Shown: piece by piece, positions 38,882 to 47,742 of the stretch
How positions within the stretch are numbered: position 1 is the first letter of the stretch
Layout of the letters: each line of letters starts with the position of its first letter
Source of the DNA: Lewinellaceae bacterium
GTDB lineage: Bacteria; Bacteroidota; Bacteroidia; Chitinophagales; Saprospiraceae
Reading direction: 5' to 3'
Length of the DNA stretch: 64,000 bases
Assembly: GCA_016711435.1 (NCBI GenBank)
Contig: JADJSY010000087.1
Coordinates: 32,112 to 96,111 of the forward strand
Program-made: the position numbers and the translations under genes
The notes under the pieces: model-generated
Seen by the model: the letters and a program-made list of their open reading frames with translations, nothing else
Databases searched by the model: none
What the model was told of the DNA's origin: nothing

Positions 38882-39821
38882 AAAAAATGCGCCGGAGCAG
38901 CGTGGTGTCGGTGATAGAAAAGTAGTTGTGCGGGTTTTGGGAGGAATGCAGCACCCAGGCCGACAGGTGGTGGCGTTGGTTGCCGAGGTTCGACAGGTCA
39001 TCCGGCAGTTCGGGCGGTGCGAAATAGAAAAAACGGAGTTCCAGCGGCGCAGCGCCGGACTGCGTTTGCAAAGTCAGGGAAGCAATCAGGGTTTCTTTTG
39101 CCCGGCTGTCGTCGAAATGATCGGCAAAAAGGCTCCCGTTCAGCCGGGGCAGCAGTTGCAGCCAGAGTTGCACGCTGTCATCCGACTTGCTGCGCGTTCC
39201 ATATTCCCAAATAGGCAGGCTGTCATTTTTTTTGAGGAAAGAAATAGAATCCTGCCTGGACCAAAAAAACTGGATATGAGCGATAGAATCCGCCGAAAAT
39301 TGAAAGGCGACATTTTTGCGGAAATGCCCGGCATCTTTGTCAAATACATCGCGCAAGTGCTTCTTTACTAAGTAGATACCGCGTTGGTTGTTTAATTCGA
39401 TATAGGTAGCGGGCACATCATTTTCTATGGTTTGATAGCCGATGTGAAACAGTTCCTGGCGCGCACCGGCCCAGACGGCTTTGACGGAAATGGCCCTGGC
39501 AAGTCCCAGGGTGTCCGGTTGTTTCGTTTTAACGATGCGCAGCGTTTGAATATGCGCCAGGGCTTCGAGCATGGGTTGTATATCCGAATCCAGCGCCTGC
39601 ACGGGCCGTCCGTCCTGCTCTGCCACCCAGCCTATGTCGGTGCGTTCCAGCAGCAGTTCGGTGCTTCCGGGACGACTGATGCTGATGCTTTGCAGGGCAC
39701 TCGTATCGACCTCGATCAGGTCGGCCTGGAATATCTCGGACATGGGCCAGGGCAAGCGGCGGGCGAGGAGGCCCAGGGCCAGCGTGAGCAGGAAAATAAA
39801 TACGAGGTGTTTATTTTTCAT
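38865..39821 (-). CDS. DUF4340-like membrane-anchored protein
   Basis: The 318-residue protein has an N-terminal anchor (MKNKHLVFIFLLTLALGLLARR), then LQSISISRPGSTELLLERTDIGWVAEQ and the ALDSDIQPMLEALAHIQTLRIV block that matches the opening of DUF4340 domains. The remainder is a repeated beta pattern. DUF4340 proteins often accompany ABC-type gliding or export systems, but none is seen here. The stop lies inside the start of the DprE1-like gene. Confidence 0.65.
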   Translation of the reverse strand: MKNKHLVFIFLLTLALGLLARRLPWPMSEIFQADLIEVDTSALQSISISRPGSTELLLERTDIGWVAEQDGRPVQALDSDIQPMLEALAHIQTLRIVKTKQPDTLGLARAISVKAVWAGARQELFHIGYQTIENDVPATYIELNNQRGIYLVKKHLRDVFDKDAGHFRKNVAFQFSADSIAHIQFFWSRQDSISFLKKNDSLPIWEYGTRSKSDDSVQLWLQLLPRLNGSLFADHFDDSRAKETLIASLTLQTQSGAAPLELRFFYFAPPELPDDLSNLGNQRHHLSAWVLHSSQNPHNYFSITDTTLLRRIFYDLSR

Positions 39822-40126
39822 AAGGATGTTTTACCACATCGGCCCATAGGCTATTCCACACAGATAAAATAGTATGGTTCCAACTTCCCGAAAGTTCTAA
39901 AACTTTCGGGAAGTTGGGGGTGATTTGAATTTTTTTGATCCGTTGAATTGTTTTTGCCTCAAGTGTGCATATTTCATCGCTATGTGGTCTATGTGGAAAT
40001 TCTACTGTGAACTATGTGGTGAAAAAAAGCATGTGGTAAAATACAACGGCGAAAATAACAACGAAATGCGCTCCATAAGCCATTCCCCGATTACTTTTGC
40101 CGCTCGTTTCCTGACCCGAACATATT
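39822..40126. repeat. Divergent spacer with 17-base-arm palindrome
   Basis: 39880-39917 is a perfect inverted repeat (arms CCAACTTCCCGAAAGTT, loop CTAA). Downstream, CTATGTGG-like units recur (around 39980-40050). A TACTTTTG box at 40092-40099, 28 bases before the next ATG, is a candidate -7 element. Confidence 0.7.
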
Positions 40127-40711
40127 ATGAATAGTCCGTCCAACACGAAAATTACGCTTACCGGCGACCTTGGCAGTGGAAAAAGCGCCGTTTCCAGAAT
40201 CCTCTGCGCCCGCACGGGCTTCGAATATATCTCTACGGGGCGTATTCAGCGGCAATTGGCCCAGGAAATGGGACTCGATACGCTCGAAATGAACCGCCGC
40301 GCCGATACCGACCCGAGCATCGACCAGCGCATCGACGGCATTTTTGTTGACCTGGGGAAAGACCCGAACGGATACGTGGTGGACAGCCGGATGGCCTGGT
40401 TTTTTCTGCCGGAATCTTTTAAAGTGTACCTGCAGGCAAATGTGCACATTGCCGCCGCACGTATCCTGAGCGATCCGACCCGCAACAGCGAACAATACAC
40501 CAGCCTGGAAGAAGCGGTGGAAAAGATTTCAGCCCGGAAACAAAGCGAAAACGCGCGTTTTTTGAAAAAATACGGCGCGGATAGCACCAATCTGAACAAC
40601 TTCGACCTGGTCATCGATACGGCGCAACGCAGCCCGGAACAGGTGGCTGATTTAATTTTGGAGGTGATGAAGATGAAAGCGGAGGGGGTGGATTTTGAAC
40701 GATTTGAGTGA
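40127..40711 (+). CDS. Cytidylate-kinase-like P-loop protein
   Basis: The 194-residue protein has an N-terminal Walker A (ITLTGDLGSGKSAVSRIL), a TGRIQRQLAQEMG motif and DSRMAWFFLPESFKVYL, matching the archaeal/bacterial cytidylate kinase-like (Cytidylate_kin2 / AAA_33) group. These phosphorylate CMP/dCMP or serve as nucleotide-binding proteins of unknown role; a separate standard cmk is expected elsewhere. The lid region (RILSDPTRNSEQYTSLEEAV... RKQSENARFLKKYG) is present. It is a single gene facing hppD. Confidence 0.8.
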   Translation: MNSPSNTKITLTGDLGSGKSAVSRILCARTGFEYISTGRIQRQLAQEMGLDTLEMNRRADTDPSIDQRIDGIFVDLGKDPNGYVVDSRMAWFFLPESFKVYLQANVHIAAARILSDPTRNSEQYTSLEEAVEKISARKQSENARFLKKYGADSTNLNNFDLVIDTAQRSPEQVADLILEVMKMKAEGVDFERFE

Positions 40712-40819
40712 GATTGAATGGACGAGGAATGAGGAATAAGGAATGACCGAGCGTTATGTCGGACATAACGCTCGGTTTGCCCTCATGCCTCATTCCTTTC
40801 CTTTGCCCTTGCCTTTATT
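40712..40819. repeat. GAGGAAT-heptad palindrome between convergent genes
   Basis: The core 40747-40775 (CCGAGCGTTATGTC, one base, then its complement) is flanked on the left by GAGGAAT/AAGGAAT units and on the right by imperfect complements. It belongs to the same family as the 113-base palindrome at 30237-30349. Confidence 0.85.
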
Positions 40820-41938
40820 TCAAAGCGTTCCCCGCAAAGCTTGCTCCCGTTCAATCGCTTCAAACAGCGCTTTAAAATTCCCCTTTCCAAACGATTTGGC
40901 CCCGCGTCGCTGAATAATTTCAAAAAACACCGTCGGGCGATCCTGGATAGGTTTGGTGAAAATCTGCAACAGGTAGCCGTCGTCGTCGCGGTCAATCAGG
41001 ATATTCTGACGTTTTAAGTCTTCGAGATTTTCTTCGATATGGCCCACACGTTCCAGCACATCCTCGTAGTACACTTCGGGGACGTACAGGAAATCGACGC
41101 CGTTTCTGCGCATTTGCGCCACAGTTTCCAGGATATTGTCAGTCGCCACGGCGATATGCTGCACACCGGCGCCCTTATAAAAATCTAAGTACTCTTCTAT
41201 CTGGCTCTTTTTCAGGCCTTTAGCCGGTTCGTTGATGGGAAATTTCACATAGCCGTTGCCGTTGCTTACCACTTTCGACATCAGGGCCGTGTACTCTGTG
41301 GAAATATCGTTGTCGTCGAACGTAATCAGCAGTTTAAAGCCCATCACGTCCTGGTAAAACTTGACCCACTGGTTCATGGCGCCGAGTTCGACGTTGCCGA
41401 CGCAGTGATCCACGTATTTCAGACCGACCGATTTTACCGGATACACACTTTTACGGGCTTCGAAGCCAGGCAGAAATGCGCCATTGTAGTTGCTGCGTTC
41501 CACAAAAGTGTGGATGGTATCGCCATACGTTTTGATAGCCGACAACACCACATCGCCGTGTTCATCGCTGCGTTTCAGAGGCGCAATGGCCGATTCTGCG
41601 CCGCGCTCGATGGCCGTGTAGTAGGCGCTTTCGGCGTCGTCGACCCACAGCGCGAGCACCCGCACGCCATCGCCGTGTTTGGCTACGTGGCGGGCGATTT
41701 CCGTATCGGGCAGCAGGGATGACGTGAGCACGATGCGGATCTTGTTTTGCTGCAGCACGTAACTCACCCGGTCGCGTACGCCGGTTTCGGGGCCGCAGTA
41801 AGCGACCATTTCGAAACCGAAAGCCGCCTGGTAGTACAAAGCGCTTTGTTTGGCGTTGCCGACGTAGAATTCGAGGTGGTCGGTACCCTTGAGCGGGAAA
41901 GTATCGGTTTGGGCGGCGGTGGTGGTGGGCGCGGTCAT
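40820..41938 (-). CDS. hppD: 4-hydroxyphenylpyruvate dioxygenase
   Basis: The 372-residue Fe(II) enzyme converts 4-hydroxyphenylpyruvate to homogentisate in tyrosine breakdown. The start is ATG 41938 (MTAPTTTAAQ); the frame is open for 33 more codons, but those are translated heptad array (SPLTSHLSPLTSHL). Two vicinal-oxygen-chelate domains are present; the iron ligands are expected at H178 (YVDHCVGNV), H261 (GVQHIAVAT) and E340 (VFFEIIQRR). The closing GAKSFGKGNFKALFEAIERE motif is the family signature. No homogentisate dioxygenase gene is in the window. Confidence 0.95.
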   Translation of the reverse strand: MTAPTTTAAQTDTFPLKGTDHLEFYVGNAKQSALYYQAAFGFEMVAYCGPETGVRDRVSYVLQQNKIRIVLTSSLLPDTEIARHVAKHGDGVRVLALWVDDAESAYYTAIERGAESAIAPLKRSDEHGDVVLSAIKTYGDTIHTFVERSNYNGAFLPGFEARKSVYPVKSVGLKYVDHCVGNVELGAMNQWVKFYQDVMGFKLLITFDDNDISTEYTALMSKVVSNGNGYVKFPINEPAKGLKKSQIEEYLDFYKGAGVQHIAVATDNILETVAQMRRNGVDFLYVPEVYYEDVLERVGHIEENLEDLKRQNILIDRDDDGYLLQIFTKPIQDRPTVFFEIIQRRGAKSFGKGNFKALFEAIEREQALRGTL

Positions 41939-41941
41939 GGT

Positions 41942-42016
41942 TAGAAGTGAGAGAAGTGAGAGGTGAGAAGTGAGGTGAGAGGTGAGAGGTGAGAGGTGAG
42001 AGGTGAGAGGTGAGAA
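41942..42016. repeat. Ten-unit GTGAGAG/GTGAGAA array upstream of hppD
   Basis: The heptads run from just before the hppD ATG to near the candidate promoter. On the strand of hppD they read CTCACCT, so the array lies in the 5' untranslated leader if the promoter at 42026-42055 is used. Confidence 0.85.
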
Positions 42017-42025
42017 AATGCGGCG

Positions 42026-42055
42026 CAAAATTAGCAATTTCGGTGCATTTTCAGA
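42026..42055 (-). promoter_or_regulatory. Candidate promoter of hppD
   Basis: On the minus strand TCTG (one mismatch to TTTG), an 18-base spacer and TAATTTTG fit the Bacteroidota consensus. The heptad array would lie between this promoter and the start codon. Confidence 0.5.
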
Positions 42056-42125
42056 TGCTCGTTCTCGAAATCAGATAACTTACTTACCAATAATCTCATA
42101 CACATGTAGCAGGGGGAGACATGGA

Positions 42126-42226
42126 TTTTTTAAATTGATGATTGCCGATTGATAATTGACAATTTATGATGTATCGGGCAAATCAACAATTGTCAATTAT
42201 CAATCGGCAATCATCAATTTAAAAAA
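42126..42226. repeat. Inverted repeat with perfect 39-base arms
   Basis: Arms 42126-42164 and 42188-42226 are exact complements. Units such as GATTGATAATTGA and TTGATGATTGCC give the arm a seven-base rhythm. It lies after the lipoprotein gene's stop and upstream of hppD. Confidence 0.9.
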
Positions 42227-42284
42227 CCCGTGTCTCATCCCTCCAATCCGTGTTCCAACTACTCTATGAGAAGAAACCCCAAAT

Positions 42285-42809
42285 TCAATACGTCGCCTTC
42301 AACTGCAAATCCAGCCTTAAATCCGTCTCGAGTCCGGTAGAATTGCGCAGCCAGAACACCACATCCATAGAAAAGCGGGAACCCGTCATCAGGCGTTTAC
42401 AATCGGCGAGGGAAGGAATCAATGCCAGTGAATTTCCCGGTTCGAGCGGAACGGGCTGGCGGTAAGCGATCTCGATATAATCGCTGGGATTCGCTTCGTC
42501 GTACACCCGCAGCGACACCTGATCCACAAAATTCAGGTTGGCATCGCCGAAAATGCCGTTTAACACGGCCTGTGAAGTGATAACTCCCGTGATGTCTCCA
42601 TCTGTTTTGCCGTGCTGGGCCAGGTATTGTTCATAGCGCGTCGCCAGGTTTTTCAGGTAAAAATGGTGTACCTGAAACACGCCGATACCCGCCGGAATGG
42701 TAAATTCCTGCTGGTAAATCATATCAAAACCGGGCGCCTGATCTTCCTTGCGGCAGGAAAAAGTGCTGATGATAAGCAGCAGCAAGCTCCAAAAAAGTAT
42801 TCTTTTCAT
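42285..42809 (-). CDS. Lipoprotein, hypothetical
   Basis: From ATG 42809 the ~174-residue protein has a lipoprotein signal peptide (MKRILFWSLLLLIISTFSC, lipobox cysteine followed by RKED). The mature part is a beta-rich domain with QVHHFYLKN, VDQVSLRVYDEANPSDY and LEPGNSLALIPSLADCKRLM. No family is recognised. The RKED after the lipidated cysteine contains the charged residues that often mark export to the outer membrane surface in Bacteroidota. Confidence 0.7.
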   Translation of the reverse strand: MKRILFWSLLLLIISTFSCRKEDQAPGFDMIYQQEFTIPAGIGVFQVHHFYLKNLATRYEQYLAQHGKTDGDITGVITSQAVLNGIFGDANLNFVDQVSLRVYDEANPSDYIEIAYRQPVPLEPGNSLALIPSLADCKRLMTGSRFSMDVVFWLRNSTGLETDLRLDLQLKATY

Positions 42810-43125
42810 GCACCCTTTGGCGATAAAAACGATGAAAAGGTTGCTTTGGAATCTGATTGTTTGTGTTGAAATAAAACGGCCCCACAGTGTTTGTCCAAAA
42901 GTCCACAAGCAAATTTGACAACTTTCAAAAGGGTTTCATAAAACCAAACCGAATTCTTTGGCCAGTTACCAATCACTCACTCACAACTACCAGAAACCCC
43001 CGACAGGGCCTCTCCTAAAACAGCCTGAAAACCCGAATTACGTACACGATTCACGATTACAGGCCTGAAAAACCAAAGCCCAACCAACAGAGCCGCCAAA
43101 CGGGAAGCCTCTCACTTCTCACCTC
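42810..43125. repeat. Spacer with single copy of the CAGGCCTGAAA...CTCTCAC repeat
   Basis: 43061-43145 repeats the right arm of the inverted repeat at 4551-4631: CAGGCCTGAAAAACCAAAGC, then AGAGCCGCCAAACGG, then CTCTCACTTCTCAC heptads. Only one arm is present here. Upstream of it (42910-43060) I see nothing recognisable. Confidence 0.8.
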
Positions 43126-44619
43126 TCACTTCTCGCTTCTTACCTCTCGCATCTGTTTTCTAAACCGCAACACCTGCTGAAAGGCCGTCCATTCCTTCGG
43201 CTGGTATACGTCCGGTTCGGATGCATTTAAAAACGCCAGGCCATCGGGCAAATGACAATGCCAGGCTGCGATTTGCAGCACCAGGGAATAGTGCCAGCCC
43301 GGCATATTGCCGTTGACCGCCGAACGGTATTGTTGTAACAGGTTGTTGAACAGGGATGTAGACCAGGATCGCCGATGGTTTTCAAGCACCCTCAGGATAA
43401 ACTGATTGTCGTAATCCAGCGACATGTTCTTCTTCGCCAGGTGCTGCATCAGACTTTCCGCATGGCGGTTCATAAAACCCTGCATGGCCGTTTTTTGCCA
43501 CAGCGGATGCCGGAACTGCTTGCAGTAATGCTGCCAGACCGCCCCCACCCAGGATTCCGAATCATGGCGAAGGAGGTTTTCCAGTAAAGCCTCCGCCAGG
43601 TTGGTCTGGTTGCCGCCATCGAGGGCTTGAATAATTTCAGCAGGCGAATTTCCCGTGACGGACAACAAATCGGCTGGCGGCACAAAACGTACAAATAATT
43701 GGAACAGCCCGTTGCGCCAGTCGCTTTTTTCCTTTTTGGACAACAAATCAAACCAGGGTTTCAATTCGGCATCCGACAGATCAGGCAGCGTGGATTGCAG
43801 GTATTTTTCCCGTGTGTGGGCCGGAAAAGCGCCCGCCAGTTTTTCTTTAAAAAATGCGCACAGGGCCGTCCGTGTCGCATTTTCCGACAAAAAGGCCAGT
43901 AAGGACAAAGCCGCCAGCCGCACTTCCCTGCTTTTATCCTGAAAAGCGCGTTCCAGCAAATCCGTATCCATTTCCGACAAACGAAAGTTCAACAAATGGA
44001 TAAAATGTACCTTATGCTCCGCCTTTTCTTCCGGCCAGGTTTTTTCTAACCAGGCAATGGTCAGCAAAGGATTGCGGCTGCGCGTAGCCTCCAGCAATTG
44101 CAGGCGCTCTTCAAAAGAAGCCGTAAACCAGTCGATGGCCGACACATCGGCGGCCAGATGTCGCCAGCGCTCATTTTGTTGTGCCAGCCAAATGCCTCTT
44201 TTCCCAAGCATCGGCGCCAATTGGGCTGCGAGCGCGGGCTCCTTGAGACATTGATCTAATAAATCCGGCAGTAATTCAGGTGGCAGGCGATAACCGCTTT
44301 CCTGCAACAAGGATAAAAATTCAGGCAGACCTTCGGAATAGGAACCATTCAACATCCGTTGCAAATCCCGCACAGCTGCATCTTGCAGAACAGCCAGCGC
44401 TGATTCGTCTGCCGCCTGCTGCTCAAAGCGCTCCAATCCTCCTGCGGAAGCGGGCGCCAGGCCGGCTTTTTGCAGCAGCGCAGCACTCGCTAAGGCTTCC
44501 AGGGCGGTGCGAACCGGATCGTCCGTTACAGCCAAACCAAGGCCGGCTGCCGTTTCTTCAGGCAGCTTGCGGCGATCGACGCCGATCAGCAGGGTTTGGA
44601 GAACAGAAGGCCAGCTCAT
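43126..44619 (-). CDS. DUF5691-like protein
   Basis: The 497-residue, mainly helical protein begins WPSVLQTLLIGVDRRKLPEE, like DUF5691 proteins (W-x-x-LL-x-GVDR). It has HEAT-like repeats in the middle (LLERAFQDKSREVRLAALSLLAFLS). DUF5691 genes usually sit in a cluster with a MoxR ATPase, a VWA-domain protein and a SWIM-zinc-finger protein; none is adjacent here. The last residues REVRSEK and the stop are encoded by the GTGAGAA array. The gene is divergent from the glycosidase fusion, with only 42 bases between start codons. Confidence 0.65.
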   Translation of the reverse strand: MSWPSVLQTLLIGVDRRKLPEETAAGLGLAVTDDPVRTALEALASAALLQKAGLAPASAGGLERFEQQAADESALAVLQDAAVRDLQRMLNGSYSEGLPEFLSLLQESGYRLPPELLPDLLDQCLKEPALAAQLAPMLGKRGIWLAQQNERWRHLAADVSAIDWFTASFEERLQLLEATRSRNPLLTIAWLEKTWPEEKAEHKVHFIHLLNFRLSEMDTDLLERAFQDKSREVRLAALSLLAFLSENATRTALCAFFKEKLAGAFPAHTREKYLQSTLPDLSDAELKPWFDLLSKKEKSDWRNGLFQLFVRFVPPADLLSVTGNSPAEIIQALDGGNQTNLAEALLENLLRHDSESWVGAVWQHYCKQFRHPLWQKTAMQGFMNRHAESLMQHLAKKNMSLDYDNQFILRVLENHRRSWSTSLFNNLLQQYRSAVNGNMPGWHYSLVLQIAAWHCHLPDGLAFLNASEPDVYQPKEWTAFQQVLRFRKQMREVRSEK

Positions 44620-44661
44620 TTTTTAGTGCGAATGTAAAGCGGGTTCCCGTTCTTTGCGGTT

Positions 44662-47600
44662 ATGCGACGTTTTTTCAACCTGAAATTTTGTATCCCGTTT
44701 CTGCTATGCGGGACGATTTTCTTCGAAGGCTTCCATGACAACAAGCCCTTTGCCAACCTTTCCCAGTCTGCAAATGTAAAAGAAGCATTCTGGGTCGACT
44801 CGGTTTTTAATGCCATGAGCGATACCGAGCGTTTCGGTCAATTGTTCGCGATCCGGGGTCATCTGGATATGGATTCCGCGTACGAACAGCAGGTGGAAGA
44901 CCTGATCCGCCAGTACAAACCGGGCGGCATTTGTTTTTTTAACCCGACGGGAAAAGGAACGCCCGAAAAACAGGCGGCGCTCACCAACCGCTACCAGGCG
45001 GCCAGTCCGCAATTGCCGCTCATGGTCTCTATGGACCTGGAATGGGGCCTCGGCATGCGGCTGCGGGAAACCACCATTTCCTTTCCCAAACAAATCATGC
45101 TGGGCGCTATTGAAGACAACCGGCTGATTTATGAAATGGGCGTCGAGGTGGCCCGGCAATGCCGTCGCCTGGGGGTGCATGTCAATTTTGCGCCCGATGC
45201 AGACATCAACAACAACCCCGGCAACCCGGTCATTAATGAACGTTCGTTCGGGGAAGACCGCTACAATGTGACCGCCAAATCCTTCCAGTACATGGCAGGA
45301 CTACAGGATGGCGGTGTGCTGGCCTGCGCCAAACATTTCCCGGGACATGGCGACACGGATGTGGATTCGCATTTCGACCTGCCTTTGCTCGGACACAGCT
45401 TCGAAAGACTCGACAGCCTCGAATTGTATCCGTTTAAAATGCTGACTAAAAACGGCATCGGATCTGTTATGGTGGCCCACCTGAACGTCCCGGCGCTCGA
45501 TCCGCGCGTCAATCGCCCCACCTCGCTGAGCAGGCCGGTTATCACGGATTTGCTGCGCAAAAAGTTTGATTTTCAAGGACTTATATTCACAGACGCCATG
45601 GAAATGAAAGGGGTTACGAAACACTTCGGCCCCGGCGAAGCGGATGTGGAGGTATTTCGGGCCGGCAACGACGTCGACCTGCTGCCGGAGAACCTGGGCG
45701 CCGCCATGACAGCGCTGCAGACCGCTGTTGATAATGGTACCATCGACAAAAAACAACTGTATGATAGTTGTAAAAGGGTGCTTCGCTCCAAATATCGCCT
45801 CGGAATAACCACGCCGCAAAGGGTGGAACTCAACAACCTGCGCCGCGACCTGAATACACCCCAGGCCCTTGTGCTCAAACGCAAACTGGTCGCGGCAGGA
45901 CTCACGCTGGTGCGCGACGAACCCGGCATTGTCGGTTTCCGCGAACTGGAAAAATACCGTTTTGCCACCCTCGCCCTGGGCGATACCAACCGCACTGTTT
46001 TTCAGACTTATTGCGGCTATTATGCCCCCATGAAACATTTTAACGCCGGAAAAGAAGTGGATACGCTGGTGCAGAAGCTGCTGCTGGACTCCTTGAAACA
46101 GTACAATGTGGTTTTGGTGAGTATACACGGCACGCGATCCAAAGCCATTGATAATTTTGGTCTTTCGCCCAGCCAGATGACCTTGCTGCACCGCCTGAAC
46201 GGATTAACGACCGTGGCGGTAACCATGTTCGGCAATCCGTACAGCATGGGTTATTTCGAATCTTTCCCGATTGTACTGAACGCCTATACGGAAGACCCGA
46301 TGGTGCAGGAAGCGGCCGCGATGGCGCTGTTCGGGGCCGCCGACCTGACGGGCATTTTGCCCGTAACAGCTTCGCCTGCCGCCAAATTCGGGCAGGGTGT
46401 CCGAAAAATTTATCCCTATAAACGCCTCGGCTACGGGCTGCCCGAATCGGTGGGGATGCGCAGCGACACCCTCGCTTTGCTGGACGGCATTGTACAGGAA
46501 ATGATCGCAACTGGCGCGGCGCCGGGCTGCCAGATTCTGGTTGCCAAAGACAATACCATCGTCTGGCATAAAGCCTACGGCTCGTTTACCTACATCCAGC
46601 CGACGCCGGTCACCACGGAAAGTATTTACGACCTGGCTTCGGTGACAAAAGTGGCCGCCAGCACGATTTCCCTGATGAAACTGACCGAAGACGGCCTGAT
46701 TAGCCTGGACGTCCCGATGTCCAATTTTATTCCCGAATTAAAAAAGAGCAACAAAAAAGACCTCCTGGTGCGGGAAATCCTGGCGCACCATGCCGGATTA
46801 CAGGCCTGGATACCGTTTTATCAGCAAACACTCACCGCTGATAAAAACCTGTCTCCAATGATTTACCGCGAAAAGCATGAAAGAAGGTTTGATACGCCAG
46901 TTGCCCAGGGCTTGTACATGGAAAATACCTGGGTAGACACCATCTGGCAGCAAATATTCGACTCGCCGTTGCGGGAAGATAAAAAATACAAATATTCCGA
47001 CCTGGGCCTGTACCTCGGCGCGCGCGCCATCGCCGAAATCAGCGGCCGGCCGGTGAATGTATTCGCGGATCAGCAGTTTTACCGCCCCCTCGGCCTGAGC
47101 ACGACGACCTACAACCCCTGGCAAAAAGGACTGACCCTGCGTTGCCCCCCAACAGAAGAGGATGCTTATTTTCGGCACCAGCATGTACAGGGTTATGTGC
47201 ACGACATGGGCGCAGCCATGCTGGGCGGCGTCAGCGGGCACGCCGGTTTGTTTTCCAATGCCAACGACCTGGCCAAAATTTTCCAGATGCTGCTGAATGG
47301 CGGTTCTTATGGCGGCGTACAGTACCTGAAACCCGAAACGGTACGCCGGTTCACCACACGTTTTCCGGGCAGCACCCGGCGCGGCATCGGTTTCGATATG
47401 AAGGAACTGGATCCGAAAGAAACAAAAAACATGAGCGATCTGGCGGGCAACAACACCTTCGGCCACCTTGGGTTTACGGGTATAGGCGTCTGGGCAGATC
47501 CGGATAAAAACCTGATTTTCATCTTTTTATCTAACCGGACTTACCCTACTATGGAGAATAATAAACTCGGAAACGGGGATTTTCGGCCGCGATTGCAAAG

Positions 47601-47724
47601 TGTAGTATATCGGGCAATGAACAAGAGAGGGATCAGGATTGAGGATGACCGGAGGGGGGGGGGGGGGGGGGCGTTATGTCCGGACATCACGCTCGCGGTC
47701 ATCCTCATTCCTCATTCCATCTGA
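44662..47724 (+). CDS. Glycoside hydrolase family 3 / serine beta-lactamase-like fusion
   Basis: The 1,020-residue protein has a hydrophobic N-terminal signal, a GH3 domain (about residues 40-400; KHFPGHGDTDVDSH at 224-237 as in NagZ-type N-acetylglucosaminidases, and FTDAMEMKGV with Asp about 311), a GH3 C-terminal-like domain (about 400-590), and a class C beta-lactamase/PBP4*-like domain (about 600-1000) with SxxK near residue 660 (SVTK), YSD near 778 and HLG near 935. This is a known fusion in Bacteroidota and suggests work on peptidoglycan: sugar cleavage by one half, peptide or ester hydrolysis by the other. The C-terminus runs through a palindrome and a run of 18 G, so the natural stop was probably near the MNKRG stretch. 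Confidence 0.88.
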   Translation: MRRFFNLKFCIPFLLCGTIFFEGFHDNKPFANLSQSANVKEAFWVDSVFNAMSDTERFGQLFAIRGHLDMDSAYEQQVEDLIRQYKPGGICFFNPTGKGTPEKQAALTNRYQAASPQLPLMVSMDLEWGLGMRLRETTISFPKQIMLGAIEDNRLIYEMGVEVARQCRRLGVHVNFAPDADINNNPGNPVINERSFGEDRYNVTAKSFQYMAGLQDGGVLACAKHFPGHGDTDVDSHFDLPLLGHSFERLDSLELYPFKMLTKNGIGSVMVAHLNVPALDPRVNRPTSLSRPVITDLLRKKFDFQGLIFTDAMEMKGVTKHFGPGEADVEVFRAGNDVDLLPENLGAAMTALQTAVDNGTIDKKQLYDSCKRVLRSKYRLGITTPQRVELNNLRRDLNTPQALVLKRKLVAAGLTLVRDEPGIVGFRELEKYRFATLALGDTNRTVFQTYCGYYAPMKHFNAGKEVDTLVQKLLLDSLKQYNVVLVSIHGTRSKAIDNFGLSPSQMTLLHRLNGLTTVAVTMFGNPYSMGYFESFPIVLNAYTEDPMVQEAAAMALFGAADLTGILPVTASPAAKFGQGVRKIYPYKRLGYGLPESVGMRSDTLALLDGIVQEMIATGAAPGCQILVAKDNTIVWHKAYGSFTYIQPTPVTTESIYDLASVTKVAASTISLMKLTEDGLISLDVPMSNFIPELKKSNKKDLLVREILAHHAGLQAWIPFYQQTLTADKNLSPMIYREKHERRFDTPVAQGLYMENTWVDTIWQQIFDSPLREDKKYKYSDLGLYLGARAIAEISGRPVNVFADQQFYRPLGLSTTTYNPWQKGLTLRCPPTEEDAYFRHQHVQGYVHDMGAAMLGGVSGHAGLFSNANDLAKIFQMLLNGGSYGGVQYLKPETVRRFTTRFPGSTRRGIGFDMKELDPKETKNMSDLAGNNTFGHLGFTGIGVWADPDKNLIFIFLSNRTYPTMENNKLGNGDFRPRLQSVVYRAMNKRGIRIEDDRRGGGGGALCPDITLAVILIPHSI

Positions 47725-47725
47725 T
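47640..47725. repeat. G18 tract inside a GAGGAAT-type palindrome
   Basis: G18 (47654-47671) interrupts an inverted repeat whose outer arms are GAGGATGACCG / CGGTCATCCTC and whose core is GCGTTATGTCCGGACATCACGC. It overlaps the last codons of the glycosidase fusion. The relatives at 30237 and 40747 lack the G-run. Confidence 0.85.
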
Positions 47726-47742
47726 TATGGGAAAATACTCCC

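Noticed and set aside
41942..42016. CRISPR-like short repeats
   Set aside because: Units of seven bases without spacers; no cas genes in the window.
41939..42037. N-terminal extension of hppD (repeated SPLTSHL-type residues)
   Set aside because: It is translated heptad array; the normal HppD start lies at 41938.
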